In this document: positions 7,322-8,656 of the stretch, one piece after another
How positions within the stretch are numbered: position 1 is the stretch's first letter
Layout of the letters: each line of letters starts with the position of its first letter
NCBI GenBank assembly: GCA_031290855.1
Contig: JAISLM010000080.1
Coordinates: 1 to 8,656 of the forward strand
Direction: 5' to 3'
From: Spirochaetaceae bacterium
GTDB taxonomy: Bacteria > Spirochaetota > Spirochaetia > Treponematales > Breznakiellaceae
DNA: 8,656 nucleotides
Made by a program: the position numbers and the translations under genes
The notes under the pieces: generated by a model
Database searches by the model: none
Told to the model about the DNA's origin: nothing
Seen by the model: the letters and a program-made list of their open reading frames with translations, nothing else

Positions 7322-7425
7322 GGAAATTTATCATATGTGGGGTCTACTACCATTTTTTGTAGGCGTTGCCAATTATAACCGCCCCAAGGGGCGGGGGAGC
7401 AGACCCCACTGCGAATAAATGATAA
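7322..7425. repeat. Structured repeat, copy 2 (without the insertion)
   Basis: This is a direct copy of 1-124, about 7.3 kb away and in the same orientation. Its nested pairing is cleaner: outer stem TTATCAT (7328-7334)/ATGATAA (7419-7425), second stem GTGGGGTCT (7337-7345)/AGACCCCAC (7401-7409), hairpin CTAC (7347-7350)/GTAG (7359-7362), and hairpin CCGCCCC (7379-7385)/GGGGCGG (7388-7394). The minus-strand frame that is open in copy 1 is broken here by a TAG after YKKW and a 1-nt length difference, so this copy is unlikely to be coding. Confidence 0.75.
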
Positions 7426-7481
7426 GTTCACCCCCTATAGTAACGAGGGAGTGCGAACCCGCGGTTCGCCGTTCACCCCCT
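7426..7481 (+). repeat. Direct repeats GTTCACCCCCT x2 in the leader of the ISNCY-like gene
   Basis: Exact 11-mers lie at 7426-7436 and 7471-7481, 45 bp apart start to start, just upstream of the transposase start. They may be part of the left end of the element or transposase binding sites. The first begins one base after the end of the structured repeat, which may mark the insertion junction. Confidence 0.5.
7453..7469. repeat. 17-nt micro-palindrome, 7+3+7
   Basis: Perfect hairpin with arm GCGAACC, loop CGC and arm GGTTCGC, between the two GTTCACCCCCT repeats. It has the same geometry as the hairpins at 22-38 and 8519-8535, and its arms resemble the GGTTTGC/GCAAACC arms of the first. Confidence 0.55.
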
Positions 7482-7506
7482 CGGATAAGATAGGAGGATG
7501 AAATAT

Positions 7507-7858
7507 ATGGTGAGCACGAAAGAGCCGGCCCGGCTGACGTTGATTAAGGGTGCTATCGACGGGGCCTACACGGTAAAACAGGCGGCCAGAAAACTTGGCA
7601 TGAGCTGTCGATGGGTAAAACACCTTGAAGAAAGCAGTGCGGGAACAAGGCGACGGAGCGGTCATTCACGGGAATGCCGGGAGACATCCGGTAAATACGA
7701 CGAACGAAGCGATACGGGAAAAAATTGTCGCCTTGAAAAAAAGCGAGCCGTACCGGAGCGCGAATTTTACCCGCTTCCGGGAACCGCCGGAGGAACAGGA
7801 GCAGATACAGATCAGCTATACCGGCCTGTCCGGTATCCTTAAAGCAGCCGGCATTGCC
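7507..7858 (+). pseudogene. ISNCY (IS1202-like) transposase N-terminus, frameshifted and truncated
   Basis: The start is probably the ATG at 7507 (MVSTKEPARL), 9 nt after AGGAGG. The ATG at 7498 abuts the SD and is less likely. The first 40 residues hold a helix-turn-helix, AYTVKQAARKLGMSCRWVKH. One extra base at about 7624-7626 shifts the frame. The family sequence resumes in the next frame as LKKAVREQGDGAVIHGNAG, then NEAIREKIVALKKS, SANFTRFRE, QISYTGLSGILKAAGIA, ending at about 7858. After that the sequence joins the tail of a minus-strand transposase, and the catalytic domain is missing. Family naming rests on recalled similarity of the N-terminal region to ISNCY transposases. It cannot be functional. 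Confidence 0.7.
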
Positions 7859-7872
7859 CAGCAATTCCGAAT

Positions 7873-8196
7873 TCAACCATCAGGGGCATTGCCGGAGACG
7901 GTAAGGAACAACTCATGCCAGGTTTCATGAGGGTAACGCGCGGTCTCGTAACGTAAGGCCCAGAAAAAGTCGTCCTTCCTCCCAAAAAAAGCCCGGCCCC
8001 TCCGGTAGTCCCCGTCCGTCAATCCCTGGATCCCGTGAAACAGGAATGCCAATAAATTAAGCAGGCAAAATACCTCGTTCGCATGGTTTTCCCCGTGCCC
8101 GAAATTATGCTTCAGATTGTATCCGTGGTGCTTCAAATCATTGTTGTGTTCATTCTCTATCTTCCATCGCGCCCGCCCGCACTCCGCTATACCCCG
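7873..8196 (-). pseudogene. DDE transposase C-terminal fragment, cut by the IS3 element
   Basis: The minus strand is open from the IS3 border at 8196 to a stop at 7873-7875, about 107 residues. It begins GIAECGRARWKIENEHNN, then LKHHGYNLKHNFGHG, then NEVFCLLNLLAFLFHGIQ, and ends with TVSGNAPDG. The RWKIENEHNN/GYNLKHNFGHG block and the hydrophobic LNLLAFLFH helix are typical of the C-terminal end of IS4-superfamily transposases around the catalytic Glu. There is no start: the upstream part is removed exactly where the IS3 left end begins. The C-terminus looks complete. It differs from the fragment at 6958-7098, so the two come from different elements. Confidence 0.7.
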
Positions 8197-8518
8197 TGGA
8201 CCTTACCCCATCTGGTAGATACAACGGTAAGCGTGAAATACAACAGAAGAGGAGAAAAAGATGGGAAAGAAAGACAAAGAACGGCGGGTGTACCCCCGGG
8301 AATTTAAGGTCGAGGCGGCAGCGCCGGCTGAGAAGCACGAGAAACCGGTACGCCTGATAGCGGCGGATTTAGGCATCAACGGGAACATGCCGCGCCGGTG
8401 GATGGCAGGCACGGGATTCTGGAGGCACAGGCCTGCCGCCTTTAAGCGGACACGGACGGCCGCGGGACGGGGAACTGGCCCGCCTGCGGAAAGAAGTGAA
8501 GGCGCTGAAGGAGGCGGT

Positions 8519-8535
8519 GTGAAGCTCCGCTTCAC
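8519..8535. repeat. 17-nt micro-palindrome inserted in IS3 orfA
   Basis: Perfect hairpin with arm GTGAAGC, loop TCC and arm GCTTCAC. It adds a net 18 nt compared with the expected KEA-x-EILKKAA reading and brings in a TGA. Both the geometry and the +18 gain equal those at 22-38. Confidence 0.65.
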
Positions 8536-8545
8536 GGGAAATCCT

Positions 8546-8552
8546 AAAAAAA
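8546..8552 (+). promoter_or_regulatory. Candidate -1 frameshift slippery heptamer of the IS3 element
   Basis: Seven A residues lie as A-AAA-AAA in the reconstructed orfA frame (CTA AAA AAA GCG). The -1 frame is then open into orfB. IS3 elements usually make an OrfAB fusion by such slippage. The 6+2+6 hairpin at 8558-8571 starts 5 nt downstream. Confidence 0.4.
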
Positions 8553-8557
8553 GCGGC

Positions 8558-8571
8558 CGAACTTCAGTTCG
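8558..8571. repeat. 14-nt micro-palindrome inserted in IS3 orfA
   Basis: Perfect palindrome CGAACT-TC-AGTTCG. Precise removal of these 14 nt restores GCG GCC GTC ATC TTC GCG, reading AAVIFA in the expected frame, with no other change needed. Confidence 0.6.
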
Positions 8572-8601
8572 CGTCATCTTCGCGCAAGGGGAACCCCGCT
8601 G

Positions 8602-8656
8602 ATGGCGTACCGGTTCATGAACGAACACCGGAAAGAATACACCATCCGGAAGATGG
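8602..8656 (+). CDS. IS3 orfB (transposase catalytic subunit), first 18 codons
   Basis: The ATG at 8602 shares its A with the orfA stop (TGATG) and lies in the -1 frame relative to orfA. The visible residues are MAYRFMNEHRKEYTIRKM, typical of the start of IS3-family OrfB, where an HTH_21-type segment precedes the rve integrase core. The DDE catalytic part lies beyond the window, so integrity cannot be judged. In intact elements it is expressed mainly as an OrfAB fusion. Here the upstream damage would block a normal fusion unless translation restarts at this ATG. Confidence 0.7.
   Translation, partial: MAYRFMNEHRKEYTIRKM

Larger units (their letters stand above)
8261..8602 (+). pseudogene. 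IS3 orfA, interrupted by one base and two micro-palindromes
   Basis: The ATG at 8261 follows an AGGAG SD. The N-terminus reads YPREFKVEAAAPAEKHEKPV, then RLIAADLGINGNMPRRWM, an IS3 OrfA helix-turn-helix. One extra A at 8444-8445 moves the family sequence to another frame, where it reads SGHGRPRDGELARLRKEVKA and LKEAV, then TGA at 8520-8522. The stop comes from the palindrome at 8519-8535. Removing 18 nt there gives LKEAVEILKKAA. Removing the 14-nt palindrome at 8558-8571 gives KKAAVIFAQGEPR, the expected OrfA end. The three indels sum to 33 nt, so the original frame still reads through to 8602 without a stop, but its middle (about 44 residues) is out of phase with the family sequence. The protein is unlikely to work, since the leucine-zipper region is destroyed. 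Confidence 0.75.
8197..8656 (+). mobile_element. IS3-family element, left part, running off the window
   Basis: The left end is placed at TGGACCTTACCCCATCTGG, starting at 8197. It begins with TG as IS3-family ends do, lies about 64 bp before orfA, and coincides with the break in the minus-strand transposase fragment. The layout is orfA, then orfB overlapping it by one base in the -1 frame. The right end is outside the window, so target duplication cannot be checked. The copy is damaged by a +1 insertion and two palindromic insertions in orfA. Confidence 0.75.

Noticed and set aside
1..8656. CRISPR array, tRNA or rRNA
   Set aside because: There is no regularly spaced repeat series and no cloverleaf or rRNA-like segment was recognised.

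Overview
The window is a GC-rich bacterial segment (roughly 55-60% GC by eye) made of one intact minus-strand operon, a flank of decayed insertion sequences, and several short repeats. The protein style and the IS types suggest an IS-rich, host-associated anaerobe. A Treponema-like spirochaete is my best guess, but it rests on recollection of family style and not on a search.

Layout: (1) Positions 1-153 hold the start of a minus-strand reading frame that leaves the window. It overlaps copy 1 of a structured repeat of about 105-125 bp. (2) 154-344 is intergenic. (3) 345-6845 is a minus-strand operon, transcribed in the order cupin protein, addB, addA, with exactly 12 bp between each pair of genes. 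AddA (1116 aa) has all the UvrD/RecB helicase motifs and a C-terminal RecB-type nuclease. AddB (926 aa) has lost the Walker A motif but keeps a PD-(D/E)XK nuclease and the four-cysteine iron-sulfur signature. Together they should form an AddAB helicase-nuclease for processing double-strand DNA ends before RecA loading. The small cupin protein has an unknown substrate. (4) 6846-7506 holds a DDE transposase scrap, an unassigned stretch, a GC-rich hairpin and copy 2 of the structured repeat. (5) 7507-8656 is an IS graveyard: a frameshifted ISNCY/IS1202-like transposase start, the C-terminus of a DDE transposase on the minus strand, then the left end of an IS3-family element at 8197 that runs off the window.

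The most unusual signal is a set of very small perfect palindromes of 14-17 nt, with 6-7 bp arms and 2-3 nt loops, at 22-38, 252-266, 7453-7469, 8519-8535 and 8558-8571. Three of them look like insertions. The one at 22-38 is a net +18 nt in repeat copy 1 compared with copy 2. Removing the one at 8519-8535 (18 nt) and the one at 8558-8571 (14 nt) rebuilds the expected IS3 OrfA protein. They look like a tiny dispersed insertional hairpin family, present in noncoding repeats and inside genes.
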